Shown here: positions 1 to 12,067 of the stretch, piece after piece | How the letters are laid out: the number at the start of each line of letters is the position of its first letter | How positions within the stretch are numbered: position 1 is the first letter of the stretch | Origin: Paramarasmius palmivorus | Taxonomy: Eukaryota; Basidiomycota; Agaricomycetes; Agaricales; Marasmiaceae | Length of the DNA: 64,000 nt | Assembly (NCBI GenBank): GCA_037176845.1 | Contig: JAYKXP010000018.1 | Coordinates: 124,001-188,000 of the forward strand | Reading direction: 5' to 3' | Made by a program: the position numbers and the translations under genes | The notes under the pieces: generated by a model | Databases searched by the model: none | The model's input: only the letters and a program-made list of their open reading frames with translations | Told to the model about the DNA's origin: nothing

Positions 1-592
1 TGGACCGAATAGCGTCTTGCATGGCCAACTTTCCACAGGGATAATTCGACTGAACAACCTGGATACTACGGTATCGCGGGTAAGGGTAGTACAAGTCACT
101 GGCAAGTGGCTCGCCAATTCGCGAGGCGTCGTCTTTCTCTTGCAGGAAGAATAGCCAAAGATAGTTCTCCGTGATCTGATGAAGGCGACGATAGAAACTC
201 CATCGTGGTTCGTTGGAGGGGGAGCGGGAATCGAGCATCGAAAGCATCCCTTGTGCTGCGGCAGCTCGAATTTGGTTGTGATAGGTGTTCATGAACAGGC
301 GCCCAGCCTTCAAAAGTCGAGCGGCAAGCATTGTTGGTTCAACGTGCTCTCCAAACGTGGTGAGATCGTAGCACAGAAGATAGTGTCGCGCAAAGTGTAA
401 TACTTGGCACTCAAGGCTCTACTCCTATTGATAAGTAGGGCAAAACAGTCGGAAAGGATCGTTGTACGCACACAGTAGACCGCAGATGAACACTGAAGAC
501 ATTGGATGGCTTCATCCTGCAGTCGAGAGCTACAATGTTCACAGTAACCGCGAGTATTGCTGACAGCCACGGTGCGATGGGATGGAAGCATC
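1..592 (-). CDS. MYND-type zinc-finger protein (probable SET/MYND family), partial
   Basis: The window edge cuts off the C-terminal part. Read on the minus strand, an exon that begins after a CTTTCTCAG acceptor near 592 carries CEHC, then CLQC and VYC. An intron at about 419-471 (gtgcgt...tag) follows. The next exon, from 418 down to 1, continues SLECQ and HFARHYLLCYD. Joined, this gives C-x2-C, C-x2-C, YCSxxCQ and H...C spacing, which is a complete MYND zinc finger. The downstream helical sequence looks like the insert and C-terminal region of fungal SET/MYND proteins, but no SET core motif is visible in the window. An in-frame ATG lies at 621, but the acceptor suggests a further 5' exon that I could not place. 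MYND fingers usually bind proteins, so a lysine-methyltransferase role is an inference from the family. Confidence 0.6.
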
Positions 593-639
593 TGAGAAAG
601 AGAGGTTAGCCGTAAGCACATATTGGACGGATTGAAATC

Positions 640-1290
640 AAACCTACTAAGTATCTATATACTCTGTCAGATATCGCGGCCACCTGGAGATTTTCAATAC
701 CGACAACGACAAGAAGTGGAAGTTCCGCGATACTCTGGTGCATGAAAGGAAGGGCATGTGGTATTGGTATACTCTGCCAGTCGGCTCAGCGGCGCTTTGT
801 TATTTTTTTGGGAATGTATGATGGGAGCGCCAGAGTTTTTCTTTACTCTGGGAGGTCGACCGCAGAGTATCAATATACTCTAATGAAGAGCGTGTTGGTG
901 CCCTAGTATTTTGATACTTGATGTGGTCAGAGTAAACCAAGACTCCACAAGGTTCGGGAACGCACTGAAGGTATTTAAATACTACCATCGTCAGCACCGT
1001 ATATGTGCGCCAGAATAATCCGAAACCGCTTCAAGAGAAACGCCAGTAAGAGTACCTATTAGCTCTAGAGTTTTTTTGCGGTATCTTTCACGTTCCGGGG
1101 ATGTAGTGAGTGAGTACTGTACCGTGACTAGGAGGATAAGGGTCAGAGTGTAAAGATATTCTAAGGGCTGGAGGGACATACCGATACCGAGAGTACTAGA
1201 ATACTGGCCCTTGTCAGTCGCCTGTGCGTCAGAGTGCCCCAGTACTCTGGGGGTACGATGCCAGGGTTAGAGTAAAGTAATTCCCTTGAC
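640..1290. repeat. Cluster of AGAGTA/TACTCT motifs in small inverted repeats
   Basis: The hexamer AGAGTA or its complement TACTCT occurs eleven times, near 660, 731, 770, 844, 864, 876, 929, 1049, 1190, 1243 and 1269. Fewer than one would be expected by chance in this length. Several copies form hairpin-like units of the form AGTAT-N4-ATACT, for example at 864-881, 904-917 and 970-981. A GTCAG or GCCAG often follows. The cluster lies upstream of the minus-strand MYND gene and of the plus-strand receptor-like gene. It has no coding potential on either strand. It could be a regulatory array or a degenerate short repeat. Confidence 0.5.
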
Positions 1291-1799
1291 GCGTAGATGG
1301 CTTAGGATTCTGGTACCCTGGTGGTAGAATCGGTGAACGCGTCATAGAATCGCTACTTCACGCGTCGAGGTTGAATAAGCAATTCTCACGCCTTCCCTCA
1401 CTCAAATTCTTTGTACTCCCGCCTCTCAAAACTTCTTAGTTCTCTAATACCCCCAGAATTCAAAATAATAATAATAATTTTTTGAGGTAGCTTAAATTAA
1501 TTGCAATCGCGATTTTGGCTCACGTGGCATCAAAACGAGCGGGCTCTCCCTCTCACGGCTCCCCGCTCCACGTTCCTTCACTCCAGGCTCGTATGTTTTG
1601 TCGGGCATCAAGCCTGACGGCTATCCGGTACATTGAACCGAGATACGGCTTTTTATCCACCGTTTTGGGCAGTTTCGGTTCAGTGAAGATGCAGTGACCG
1701 TAAATCAATGTTTGAGCGGAAACGGTCTGATCTTTGCTGAAAAAGAATGCATAAATATAGTGTCTACCCTTTTTTCTCTGAGCACTCACAACAGCAACT
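1291..1799. other. 5' flank of the receptor-like gene
   Basis: No gene was recognised. The stretch holds a short (AAT)n tract near 1466-1481. It is the probable promoter and 5' leader of the plus-strand receptor-like gene starting at 1800. Short open frames here lack splice or codon support. Confidence 0.35.
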
Positions 1800-3692
1800 A
1801 TGGCATTCGAGTTCACTCAAGAAATGTCCACAATCTCGTATGAGATTTATAGCTCGTTCAAAATGTCATTATTGCTAATACTATGAATTGTCAGGGCCAA
1901 TCTCTGGGCTTATACCTCAGCTATTGGTGCAGTGCTCTGTTTTCTCGTCCTCGCAGTGACCGCCGTAGTGGCGGCTCATCCCGAATCCCGAGCACATTTG
2001 GATCGCGTTAGCTTTCGGATTGTAGTCTATGCACTGGTTGCAAAGTAAGACTGGCTCCAAGACAAGTCAAGACCGATTCCCCGCTCACCAACTCATTAGT
2101 ATGATATTCGGGATCTCCAGCGTGGTCGGCGGTACTCGTACTGGCCCAGGATTCATATGTGGATTCTCAATATTTGTCCTGCAAGTTGAGTTTATCATCT
2201 CATGCGTCGACTCAGTGGCTCACGTATCGTCCCAATAGCTGACGCTTCAAATATCGAGCTTTCTTTTGTTCTGTATTGGCCTAAATCTTCAGTGAGTGCA
2301 GGACGAGTCCTTTCATGCGGTCGAGCGATGCAACCCTGATCAAAACTTAGGCTCGTTGTGGTTCACGGGTTCCACGGGCAGAAGATGGAAAAACTCTACT
2401 TGATTATATCTGGTGTTCTTGCGACTATTCTGGTGATTCCGCCATACGCTGCCGGCCAATACGGGTAAGCGCCGTCGTTTTACCGTTCCCATCTGCTCAT
2501 TCCAAGATTGAATTCGTAGTTGGGATGACTTGACAAGGGAATGCTGGTACACAAGTACTGATTCAAAAACACGACTAATCTGGCAGGTTCGTATTGAAAT
2601 GGACGGTGTCACAAACTCCATTAACCTCAGCTTCAGCTCTCGACGCAAATGATATGGACTTCGCTCATTGTCATTGGCGAGGTCGTATGCGCGACGGTCG
2701 TACTCGTGTTTATGCTGCAGCACAATGTAAGGTCTTTGTCTAGGATGATAACTCATTTTTCTGAGCCTCTTATGTATAGGTTCGCGTCCGGCGAATATTT
2801 GTTTCCACGCGCTCTTTCTCGCATGGCTCGTCGGCACCACAGGTCCTGCATGCGAATAAATATAAGAACATCATTTTACGAATTGGTGAGGTTCCCTTCA
2901 AGTCAACTTGAGGGTTTAAAAATCACTCACAGGATGCACCATTTTAGCACTCTATCCTCTCGCTTCGTGCTGCGTCAACCTCCTAAGCGTAGTGTGTGCG
3001 ATACACACGACACTATCCGATGGAATACACGACGGAACTGTAAGTCGGAACTTTACACCAACAATAAAGCACCCCGTTCTCATCGCTCCTTATTGGCAAG
3101 GATTACAATATGCTTCTCCTTAGTAAGTCCCCGACCGTTTGCCATTCAAATGTGGCTCACCTTCATCGCTCATAGGCGATTTTCTTTATGGGGGACGAGC
3201 AATAGTTTACGCCTTACTCGCAGCATCGGATCCTGTTCGTGCCAGCTATTCTTCTCCGATTAAGCACATGCTGACTGGTATTTTCCACAGGCCCTTGTTC
3301 GGGGTATTAAAACGCTCTTCTCGAAAACACCGTTTGGCAGGAAAATGAAAACAAGGAGCTCTTCGACCAAGACAAGTGTATCCAGTGTATCCGAATCATC
3401 AGGGCGTGGTACCCGCCCGACCGAAGTTTTCGTTGAGCTATCAACGATCCTATCATCCGCTGGAGAGCTTGAACCCGTCGATAAGACTGCGACCACCTCT
3501 AGCGAGATAAATCTCGGTTCTTTCGGTAAGGATATCAGTCACCCAGGCGTCGCGTTGGAGGCCCCTCCTCTTGAGTCATCTCCTGGAGTCACATTTGCCG
3601 AGGGAACGAGGACAGATGTTGAGGACCTTCAGAGGCGACGTATTGAGGCACAGGAGCAAGAGAGCCAGGAGGCTTTTCGAAGGCAGATATAA
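1800..3692 (+). CDS. Seven-transmembrane receptor-like protein (fungal GPCR-like)
   Basis: The gene has about eleven exons separated by introns of 45-65 nt. Exon 1 starts with ATG at 1800 and is 38 nt long. Later exons splice in frame into successive hydrophobic helices: AYTSAIGAVLCFLVLAV, FICGFSIFVLQ, LYLIISGVLATILVI, MIWTSLIVIGEVVC, and ILALYPLASCCVNLLSV. The extracellular-type CWYTSTD segment and the late GGRAIVYALLAASDPA helix match the general plan of basidiomycete Git3/cAMP-receptor-like proteins. The last exon encodes a charged, Ser/Thr-rich cytoplasmic tail that ends at 3692. The helix count and long tail support a plasma-membrane receptor, but the ligand cannot be told from sequence. 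The main alternative is a non-signalling membrane protein of the same fold. Confidence 0.65.
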
Positions 3693-4650
3693 AGATGAAC
3701 ACTTGTATTCTCCAAAGTCAACTACCCTTTGTATGTCGATATCCGAGTCTGTGACTTGTTACCAAGAACTTGAGGTCAAAAAGGGGATTGAGCATTTTGA
3801 TCCTCAGGCTGAGTTCCTTCCTGACAAGTTACTAAATGAAGTTTGTGGGGTCATGATGTCATTGAATCGTCTTAAAGTTATAGAGTATCGCGGGACTCCG
3901 AGACCAGGGGTAGGGAGTTCCTTTCGACTGAACCGTTGAGTTTTGCTTTGACCAAACCAGAGAGCATTGAATGAATAAAACAAACTGAAAACGCACCTGT
4001 ACCAGCCAGTTCCAGAGAATCGTGCAGGGATTACCATGACGGTTGACATTGACCCGAGTCGTGGGAACTTCATTTTGATAAACGAGATCACGCGATGCCA
4101 CGCTTAACTTTAGACCACCATCTGATCTTGAGAGGCAGCCATATCGGCAACTCCAGAGAGATAGATTTCAATCTAGCCCATAAGTAAAGCTAACTATAGA
4201 GATATAGATTTGCGTACTGACATTTCGTCGACTCTAGGACTTGTCAAGTTCACTCAGTTGCACTGCTCTGAATTGTTTCTGAGTTCACCGGGCTTCACCC
4301 GAATCCCAGAGCGATTTCCCCACGAAGCGCCGAAGCCTAAAGGTATCAATATCGGAAAGTCCTTCCGATTTCTCGGCCTAGAATGGATCCCAAAATCACT
4401 CCATGGTTCTGAGAACAAATCATGGAGTGACCATGACCATAGGTGGACAGCTTGGCAGAGAATGAAAACCTGTTCTTATCAAGATGATTATAATCATTGT
4501 TCTCCCGAAACTTTCTCCCGCTTCAACCCAGTATGATCTTTCAGGGTTTCCATTCAGCTCGAACCCTTCACCTATTTAGAGCGAGGACTCGACTACTCAA
4601 AACTGGTGCGTATACGCTATACTGGAAACCCCCAGGAAAACTCACAAACC
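3693..4650. other. Intergenic, no recognised gene
   Basis: The stretch separates the receptor-like gene from the dioxygenase. Two overlapping minus-strand open frames (about 3804-4101) contain NPCTILWNWLVQ followed by a gtgcgt donor-like site, so a small minus-strand gene fragment is possible. I could not extend it to a convincing protein. The plus-strand frame to 3939 is the run-out of another reading frame of the receptor gene's last exon. Confidence 0.3.
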
Positions 4651-6206
4651 ATGATCGCAGCATCCGGCGCTAGCTCACCGTTCTCCTCTGCTTCATACCT
4701 CGGTTCTCTCAGCACCTATGACTCCGAGGATAGCACCACGCACATAGGAACCATTTTCCCCAAAGCCCAGTTATCAGAACTCTTGAAAAAAGCAAACTCT
4801 GATGCGCTCCTCAAAGATCTCGCACAACTGGTTTCCCAACGTGGCGTCGTTTTCTTTCGAAACCAGGATATTGCGATAGACCAACAAATCGAGCTCGGCG
4901 AAAGGCTTGGTAAGCTCTCGGGAAAGCCAGCGACAAGCACCCTTCACAAACACCCGATATCGGAGGATACTCCAGAACTCGGTGCCGAGGTTTCTGTGAT
5001 CTCCTCCATGGAGTATGTTATTCTCCTCGTCGAATGCCACTTACAACTTGGCTGATTCATTGAACCCATCAGTGGAATCGCTCGCGTTGGCTACGAGCGA
5101 AGTATGAGAGCAAGTGTGTGACCACCCTGCTTCAGAATACCAGCCGGCTCATCTGGTGATACTACTTGTTCCCGTGACTCTGTCAATACCCTAGGTCAAG
5201 GCTGGCATGCCGATATCACATTCGAGAAAGTGCCATCGGACTACGCGGTCAGTGATCTTCCATCGTTATCAGGAAACGTGTTCGTTGAACATATTTCACA
5301 GATTCTCAAGATTCACACTCTACCTGAGAGTGAGCTCCTTTCGCGGCATAGGAGGAAGTGTTACGGACACTAATCAGCTTTCCATCTGTAGCTGGTGGGG
5401 ATACTCTCGTAAGTTTCGCTTGTTTCTGTAGCTTAATCTCCGCATAACATCCATTTTTGATAGTGGGCCAGTGGCTATGAAGCCTACGATAGGCTGTCTC
5501 CTGCATATGCAAGGTTCCTCGAAGGCCTGACTGCCATTCACAACGCAGACTTTTTCAATGAGGTATAAATCACCAAACTCTTACGTCTTCCGCGTGTTCA
5601 TATCAATGGGTCTTTCCTGCCTTTTTCAAGTATGCCCGACAGCGTGGCCTGAGTATTCAAGATCCACGGGGCTCGCCGGAGAACACTGGTTGTAATCTGA
5701 CCGCAGTCCAGTGAGTCTTTCGTCAGGAGCTACAGAACTTTGAGTCTCATGATATCCACTAGTCCAGTGATCCGCACGAACCCCGTAACTGGCTACAAGA
5801 CCATTTTCGTGAACAAAACATTCACGAAACGTATCGTCGAACTGAGTCCTGACGAAAGTGACGATGTTCTTGACTATCTCGCAAGGCACATCTCTGAGAA
5901 CCACGACCTTCAGGTTCGGGCTACAGCTCACCAACGTTCTCTTCTCACTTACTCGATGTTGTTCCTTAGGTCCGATTCAAATGGAAGAAGAACGATGTCG
6001 CTATTTGGGACAACCGGGTGACTTTCCATACTGCCACGTAAGTTGTCAAGGCCCATTAAATAGTCGAATCGCGTTCACCTACGTGTAGAGATGACTACGA
6101 GGGCCACCGAGAGGGGAACCGTGTCGTTAGTATTGGTGAACGGCCGTTCCTTGACCCCAAGTCAAAGTCGCGTCGCGCGGCGTTGGGTGCAAAGCCTGCT
6201 ATTTGA
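4651..6206 (+). CDS. TauD/TfdA-type Fe(II)/2-oxoglutarate-dependent dioxygenase
   Basis: ATG at 4651 opens MIAASGASSPFSSASYLG. This is preferred over an upstream GTG in the same frame. About eight introns interrupt the gene. The spliced product contains the family's N-terminal RGVVFFRNQDI, then HADITFEKVPSDYA with the iron-binding H-x-D. GGDTLWASGYEAYDRLSP follows, then the C-terminal WDNRVTFHTA with the distal iron-binding histidine. The final HREGNRVVSIGERP holds the arginine that usually binds 2-oxoglutarate. All expected active-site residues are present. Fungal relatives attack taurine, other sulfonates or alkyl sulfates, releasing sulfite or sulfate for sulfur scavenging, or act on other carboxylates. 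The substrate cannot be assigned. No signal peptide is seen, so a cytosolic site is likely. The stop is at 6206. Confidence 0.88.
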
Positions 6207-7775
6207 GCATAAGCAGAGCATTTATTTTAGGATATGAAACATAGTTTTTGCCTTGTATTGTGTATGTATGTATGTAAGATGTGTTTCTCTGCGTGTGAAG
6301 AGGCTGTCTTTGCGTCAGTGATTTGAATTCACTGCTCGAGGTCAAAGTGTTGATGATGAACCCGGAGAACACCAGAAGTCGCGCCGCGGCGGATCGTTGC
6401 TGAGAACTTCACGGTCGGAATTGGTGCTTGCCAGAACACTGTCGGACTGCAATCACCGGTGCTCCTATGACTGGCGTTGACGCTCTGACGATGCATACCC
6501 TGATAGTGTGAAGAGCTGTAGCAGAGGAGGTTGGTGACACGGTTGACGACATGTACATGCAGACACCAATGATGCGGGTATCCTTAGAGCCAGTCAAGTT
6601 TTGCCTGCAGGGCTATCTTCTCCTCTCGACTCCTAGTTGTAATCCTGTCGCGTTATTTGGATGAGTTTGAGGCATACGTGTAGAAGGGAAGAGCAGACGA
6701 AGAAAAAGAAGCTAGAGCAATCCTAAGATGATCTTTGGATGGTCGAGGATTGAAGATCGCTCCTACTCAGGATGTTGCTGAGCCGAATAGTAACGGGCTG
6801 TTAGTCATGGAGACCAAATTGACATGTTACATGTTCCCTGGTCTAGACGCGTCTCCTGGAGTATAAACAGTAATCGGAGAATACCTGATATGATGACAGC
6901 GCGCGCCTGGCAATGCATGCATAAATGTAGACAAGAAGTTTTATCATTGGCAACGCAATGACACAGAGAAATACAGTCAAATTGAAAACTTGATGGGAGA
7001 GGTATTGGAAAGTTCGAGATGAAGGCGTATCTCGCGCTGACGTGAGTTCTTGAGAATTGCAGTAGTCGTTCGAAGCAGTGACCCGATGTGAATCATATAT
7101 TGTCTTCAAGCAGGTTGGAAGACTCATTAGGCATTCGCTGCAACTAATGCCCTGTGCCTGCGTCGCCTGACGTGTCTGTCAGTCACTTCATCGTTACTAG
7201 GCCACAGACCAATGTTCTGTTCTACTTCTTCCGTGATGAACTTTTGAACTTGACGTGAACGACCATTAGAAAGAGTGAAGATTGACAGTTGGACATATGG
7301 AACAAGTGATTCGTATGATAGCGATTCGACGGACTGAGGACTCCTTCACGTATAATCCAGGTTTTCCGAGACAGAATATGAGAGGAATGCGCAGTATTGG
7401 GAAACAATCCCGCAATGATCCATATGGTACAAAGGAAAGATGTTGATTCCTTGATTGCCTCGTCACGGACAAAGCCGACACTGCCGAAAGCGGTCGCGGA
7501 TGTGGGCAACGACGAACGTGCATCCCGACCACCAGGTTCTCGTACTCATACTCTTGTATCATCAGCCCTCAATGACCACTCTGACATTATTGACAACGCG
7601 GAAAGCTTCATGGGGCCGTATTTGCCCTGCCAAGTTCAAGCAGTCCCGGGAGAACTAACACGTTCGTTATTGGAAGCCTGGAGGATTTAAAATGCGGAAG
7701 TTTCATCACAGTTAGATTTGTGGGCCCTTCGTCACCTAAATCGTCCCAGGAGACTCAAACGTAGACGCAAAAGCC
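6207..7775. other. Long intergenic tract, no recognised gene
   Basis: The first part is the 3' flank of the dioxygenase gene, with a (TATG)n microsatellite near 6261-6276. Minus-strand frames at 6409-6597, 6843-7127 and 7222-7509 and a plus-strand frame at 7397-7690 are open. They contain no motif I recognise and do not splice into one another convincingly. A short secreted or membrane peptide gene on the minus strand cannot be excluded. Confidence 0.35.
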
Positions 7776-9269
7776 ATGATTACCTCTGTTTTAGGAGTAG
7801 CAGCGTTTGCTTCTGTTGTTTGGGGCTTCCCAGTGCAATCAGCCAACACTGCTGCACGTAGAACTCAGGAGCCTTTCGACATTCAGGTTAGCGTCCAACA
7901 TTTTTCAGAGTCCCTTTTCTCACTAGGCTTGGGTTTGCAGGGTCACAGAGGTGGACGCGGAGAGGTTGTAGAAAGCTTGCTACCGAGTTTTGCATGGTAC
8001 GAACTCCCATAGTTCTATTCCACCACAAACTGAGATGGGATCAAAGGGGTCTGATTGATGGGGCAAAGACTCTCGAGCTGGATAATGGCATTACAAAGGT
8101 ACGACAGTCGCCCTGGGTGTATCAAAGCGTGTCTGACGCGTCTCTCATCCAGGATGGGCATGTAATCGTTTGGCACGATGAAGACATGATGAAAGAGAAA
8201 TGTATTGATACTGCTCCCGCTGTGCGTCTCGTGTCTACTATCTCAAGGCAGGGAATGAACTAAGCTCCTGTTCACAGTTTGAAAATGACCCAGACTTTCC
8301 TTATGTCGGCAAGTTTGTCGCCAACCTCACCTTGGCCCAGATCAAGACGCTTGATTGTGGTTCAGAGAGGCAATTCAACTTCCGTGCGCTATCATTCATC
8401 TCATTCATTTAGCTCAACTTGACATAGTGCCTTTCAGCTCTCCAACTCGAATACCCTGGAACCAAGATCTCAACCCTTGAAGAGCTCTTTGCGTTTGTCG
8501 ACTGTGTTGATTCCAAACACACCGTCGCCTTCAACATTGAGTCCAAGATCAACCCTGTTCAGATTAACCAGACTCGTGGCCCAGAGGATTTCGTGAGGTT
8601 ACAACATGAACAATTTGCTAAGAGCCCCTTCTACAAGACCATCACCTACCAGAGCTTTGACTGGCGCTCTGTACGTACCCATCTTCCTTTCGTGTGACGC
8701 GTTGATGTTGACTTGCTGTCTGTCAAGTTGGTAGGAATGAAGGCTCTGGATCCTAGCATCCCCACTGCAGCACTTGCTGATCCGTAAGTCTCTTCTTGCT
8801 CATGAGTTATCAAACACTCCCAACTGATGATACCGGTTTCAGTACCACTCTATTTGGAGTCGACAACACCACCTCCCCATGGCTCGCAGGCGTCTTCATT
8901 GACCCTTCATCCTCCATATCACCCGGTGTCCAGCTTGCCGAAGGCGCCAAATCCATCAACGCTGATATCCTCTCTACCGCCGACATTGCCAACTCTTCTG
9001 CTCCCGACCCAACTTCTCCCGGTTTCGTACCCTTTACAGACAAGGCAATGATCGATAGAGCACACGAGTTGGGGTTACAGGTGAAGCCCTGGACAGTCAA
9101 CAGAATGAACGTCGCCGAACAACTCTTGGACTGGGGTGTCGACGGTATCATCACCGATTACCCACACCAGCTTCGTCGAATCGTTCAGTCGAGGGGTCTT
9201 GGCGTCAAGGACGGGTTCTCGGAGAAAAAGGTGATGAAGTGTCTCAAGAAGCACCTTCAAACTGTGTAA
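7776..9269 (+). CDS. Secreted glycerophosphodiester phosphodiesterase
   Basis: ATG at 7776 begins a hydrophobic leader, SVLGVAAFASVVWGFPVQSA, which looks like a signal peptide cleaved near residue 20. After the first intron comes GHRGGRGEVVES, the catalytic HR motif of the GDPD fold. LELDNGITK and DGHVIVWHDE follow, giving the metal-binding E-x-D and the catalytic HD. About seven short introns are present. The middle domain includes KHTVAFNIESKIN, the usual second metal-binding strand. The last exon has LQVKPWTVN and DWGVDGIITDYP, the standard GDPD C-terminal strands. The stop is at 9269. The enzyme should hydrolyse glycerophosphodiesters to glycerol-3-phosphate and an alcohol outside the cell, in phosphate and choline scavenging. 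It is convergent with the sugar transporter, whose stop lies only about 65 nt away. Confidence 0.88.
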
Positions 9270-9333
9270 CGTGTTATGTACAAAACGAATGGATGGAATT
9301 ACGAATGCGAGTGTAGATGAATACCCATGACAC

Positions 9334-11490
9334 TCAAATCTCAATATCATGCTCTGCCTGAACCGTTCTTTCGCGCTCTGCATCCACAAACCTCTGAGGA
9401 CGTTCAGTCTGAACAGCCTCCTTATTCCCGACGACGATGACCATGCCTTGGTTATCGCGATAAAGCTTGTCGATGTCCTCTAGGTGCCGATTAGCGGTTT
9501 CGGGGTAGAATAGCCAGACGATCTGCGAAGATGATAAGTATGAAAGGCCAACGAGGAAGTAAGGCACGCACAGGAACAAAAGCCGTATTAAACACAACCC
9601 AGATAATATAAAACTTCCATCCGAGATTCTCTATTCCAGTTGGCGTGATTTGCACTACCTAGATGCGTTGTGAGCCGGAGAGTGGCGATGTATGTGATAA
9701 GGACTGTACCATGTAATTGGATATCCAGTTACTCGCTGTTCCAAGCGCTGCACCTATGGAATGAATCTCATTAGCAAGGGAATAGAAACAAGGAAGACAC
9801 TGACGAACCCTTGGTACGCATAGCAAGCGAGTTGATTTCTACGGGGTATAACCAAGGAACACCCTGCTAATGCATTAGCGCAATACCGTTACCACAAACC
9901 ATCACATACCTGCCAACAAATCCCAAAGAAAACATAATACAAAAAGAAAAACGCTGTCGCCGCAGCCCCAAACGTTTGTCCTCCCTGTGACAACAACCCC
10001 GTAATAAGCATATAACACACCGCCTGCCCAGCTGCACCCCACATCATCAACTTCCTCCTCCCAGCTCTCTCAATCAATACCAACCCCGCAAACGAGAATA
10101 CTAAATACGACACCGAATTACACGCTGCAAGCAACCTCGAAAGCGTATTCGACAACCCCACCGAGTTCTGCAAAACCAACGGGAGATAATAACTCGTAAC
10201 ATTGATTCCACCGAGTTGTTGCATCCACTGTGTGCCAGCACCCAAGACGAGTCGTTTGATCATGCCCGTGTTGCCGGTTCTACCGTGTAGGACATCAGAC
10301 CAAGAAGGTGCACATTCACGTTCGATTCGGACGGCTTCAAGGATTTCCATCTTCTGTTCGAGGATGTGAGGGTCCTTGACGGTGGTTTGGCCACCTTCGA
10401 GAGCGGCGAGGACGGCAGTGCCTTCTCTTTCGTGTCCATGAGCAAGGAGCCATCGGGGACTTTCGGGAAGCCAAGGGACGGTAGCGAGGAGGATGACGGA
10501 GAAGACGAGTTGGAAGGCGATGGGGAAACGCCAGCTAATGTTGCCTGAGAGGAAGCTGAACCCATAGGTCATCCAGTTGCTGAGAGAGAAACCGGCGATG
10601 TTCATACTAAAAGAGTGTTAGCTATGGGCTAAACAGGTGAAGATAAGACTAACATCATGGAGAAGACAATGAGTTTCCCTCGTAAGGATGGCTTAGATGT
10701 CTCGCTCTGCCATACTGGCGCTGTCGCGGTGTTCACCCTATGGTTGGAGCGATGAGTACATGGCTAAGAGCCCAGGGTTTGTGAACTCACCCATTTCCAA
10801 GACCGGTGATTAGACGAGCTACAATCATGAACGCAACGCCAGTTGCAGAAGCTTGAAGGATTGCGCCGATAGACATGACAATGATGCCTGTAGAGTGCTG
10901 TCATCAGCCACAGCAAGTAAGGGAAACCCGAGACACGTACCGACTAAGAATGTCTTCTTCCGACCGTAACGCTCGCCGAAGACAATTGTTAACATTGCAC
11001 CAGCGAAACTGCCCTAGAAGTCAATCCGAGTTCTTCGGGAGACGGTGGAGTACACACACCATCCAATGTCATAGAGCGACACGATTGTTCCTTGCAAGTC
11101 GGCGTCTGGCGTTGTGCGTAAGCATCAGAGCTGATTTGCGAGAGAACGATATATGACACTCACCTGGATTACCCATGGTCTCTAAGAAATGTGGGGTGAT
11201 AATGATACCACCAAAGACTCCTTGGTCATAACCTGGTGAAACGCGTCAACGTCAACGCACAGCGAGATGCAGTTTTCGTCAGTACGAACCAAAGAGTGTC
11301 ATCGCCGTTGTGCATGCCACCTATCCAACATGAGCGAGATCTTCACAACGTCAACGTTGAAACGTGGACGTACAGAAACCCAGGCATTGAGCGCGACACC
11401 CGTCAAACCAAAGTATGGTTTCTTCTTGGTATTTGTCGCCACTAGAACGTCGCCATCGCCATTATCGATTTCGTCTGACGGTCTACCCAT
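9334..11490 (-). CDS. MFS sugar transporter, copy A
   Basis: The gene runs on the minus strand from ATG at 11490 to the stop at 9334 with about nine introns. Sugar-porter signatures are clear: YDQGVFGGIIITPHFLETMG near the first helices, PWLPESPRWLLAHG after helix 6, and QQLGGINVTSYYLPLVLQ in helix 7. VLIERAGRRKLMM, WLYPVEINSLAMRTKG and FFYPETANRHLEDIDKLY follow near the C-terminus. Twelve transmembrane helices are expected for this family. The protein belongs to the sugar porter group, which imports hexoses, disaccharides or quinate-type acids at the plasma membrane. The substrate is unknown. A close paralogue lies on the opposite strand at 23652-26077. The gene is divergent from SPC1 with about 580 nt between the start codons. 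Confidence 0.9.
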
Positions 11491-12067
11491 TTTGAGACGG
11501 TGTAAAGGTACAATTCGGAGGAAGAAGAGGAAGAGATGCACCTGTCAAGGTCATTGTCGGACCGAAGCCTTATATATGGGTACGAATGCGTGGATGAGGT
11601 CATGCGATCGAGAAGCTGAACAAGTATTGAATAGGAAAATCCATATCCATCGTGGTCGTCGTGCGAGTAAGAAGGTGAAAAGGTCGGGCCATTGCCAGTC
11701 AGCAATTCGGATAAAGTATTGATACTCCAAGGGTTGCATACTGACCGAGTAGGGGTGCCTAGTGGATTGATTTCGAAGAGACTGAACCGTGAGATCCGTA
11801 TTATCTACCTGTTACATGTGCATTGGTTAGGGTACCGAGAAAAATTTACTGCAAACTCACTGGACATGGAGGTAAGAAATAAAGAGAGATACCCGTCCGA
11901 GCTGCCATCGGGTAACGGTACAGGTGTCACATGGCCTTCACTCACTTGTCCTGTCCCACTACCGTCCCACAACTGTCAGAATTCTTCTAGGTGGTGAGTC
12001 CTGCATAATTCTAGTCTAGATATTGACCAGTTGACCGAGACATCAAGGAGAAGGATATACATTTACC
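11491..12067. promoter_or_regulatory. Shared divergent intergenic region (transporter A / SPC1)
   Basis: The region lies between the start codons of two head-to-head genes and so should hold both promoters. The open frames crossing it show no recognisable protein. No specific binding site was identified. Confidence 0.4.

Noticed and set aside
1515..1816. Overlapping frames on both strands before the receptor gene
   Set aside because: No motif, and the region is better explained as the promoter and leader of the receptor-like gene.
3804..4101. Minus-strand frames near the receptor gene end, considered as a transposon fragment
   Set aside because: No integrase, transposase or reverse-transcriptase motif and no terminal repeats. 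Only a short peptide with a donor-like site is visible.
6409..6597. Minus-strand frame with TPVIGAPVIAVRQCSGKHQF resembling a hydrophobin stretch
   Set aside because: The Cys doublet and the eight-cysteine pattern of hydrophobins are absent, and no exon joins supply them.
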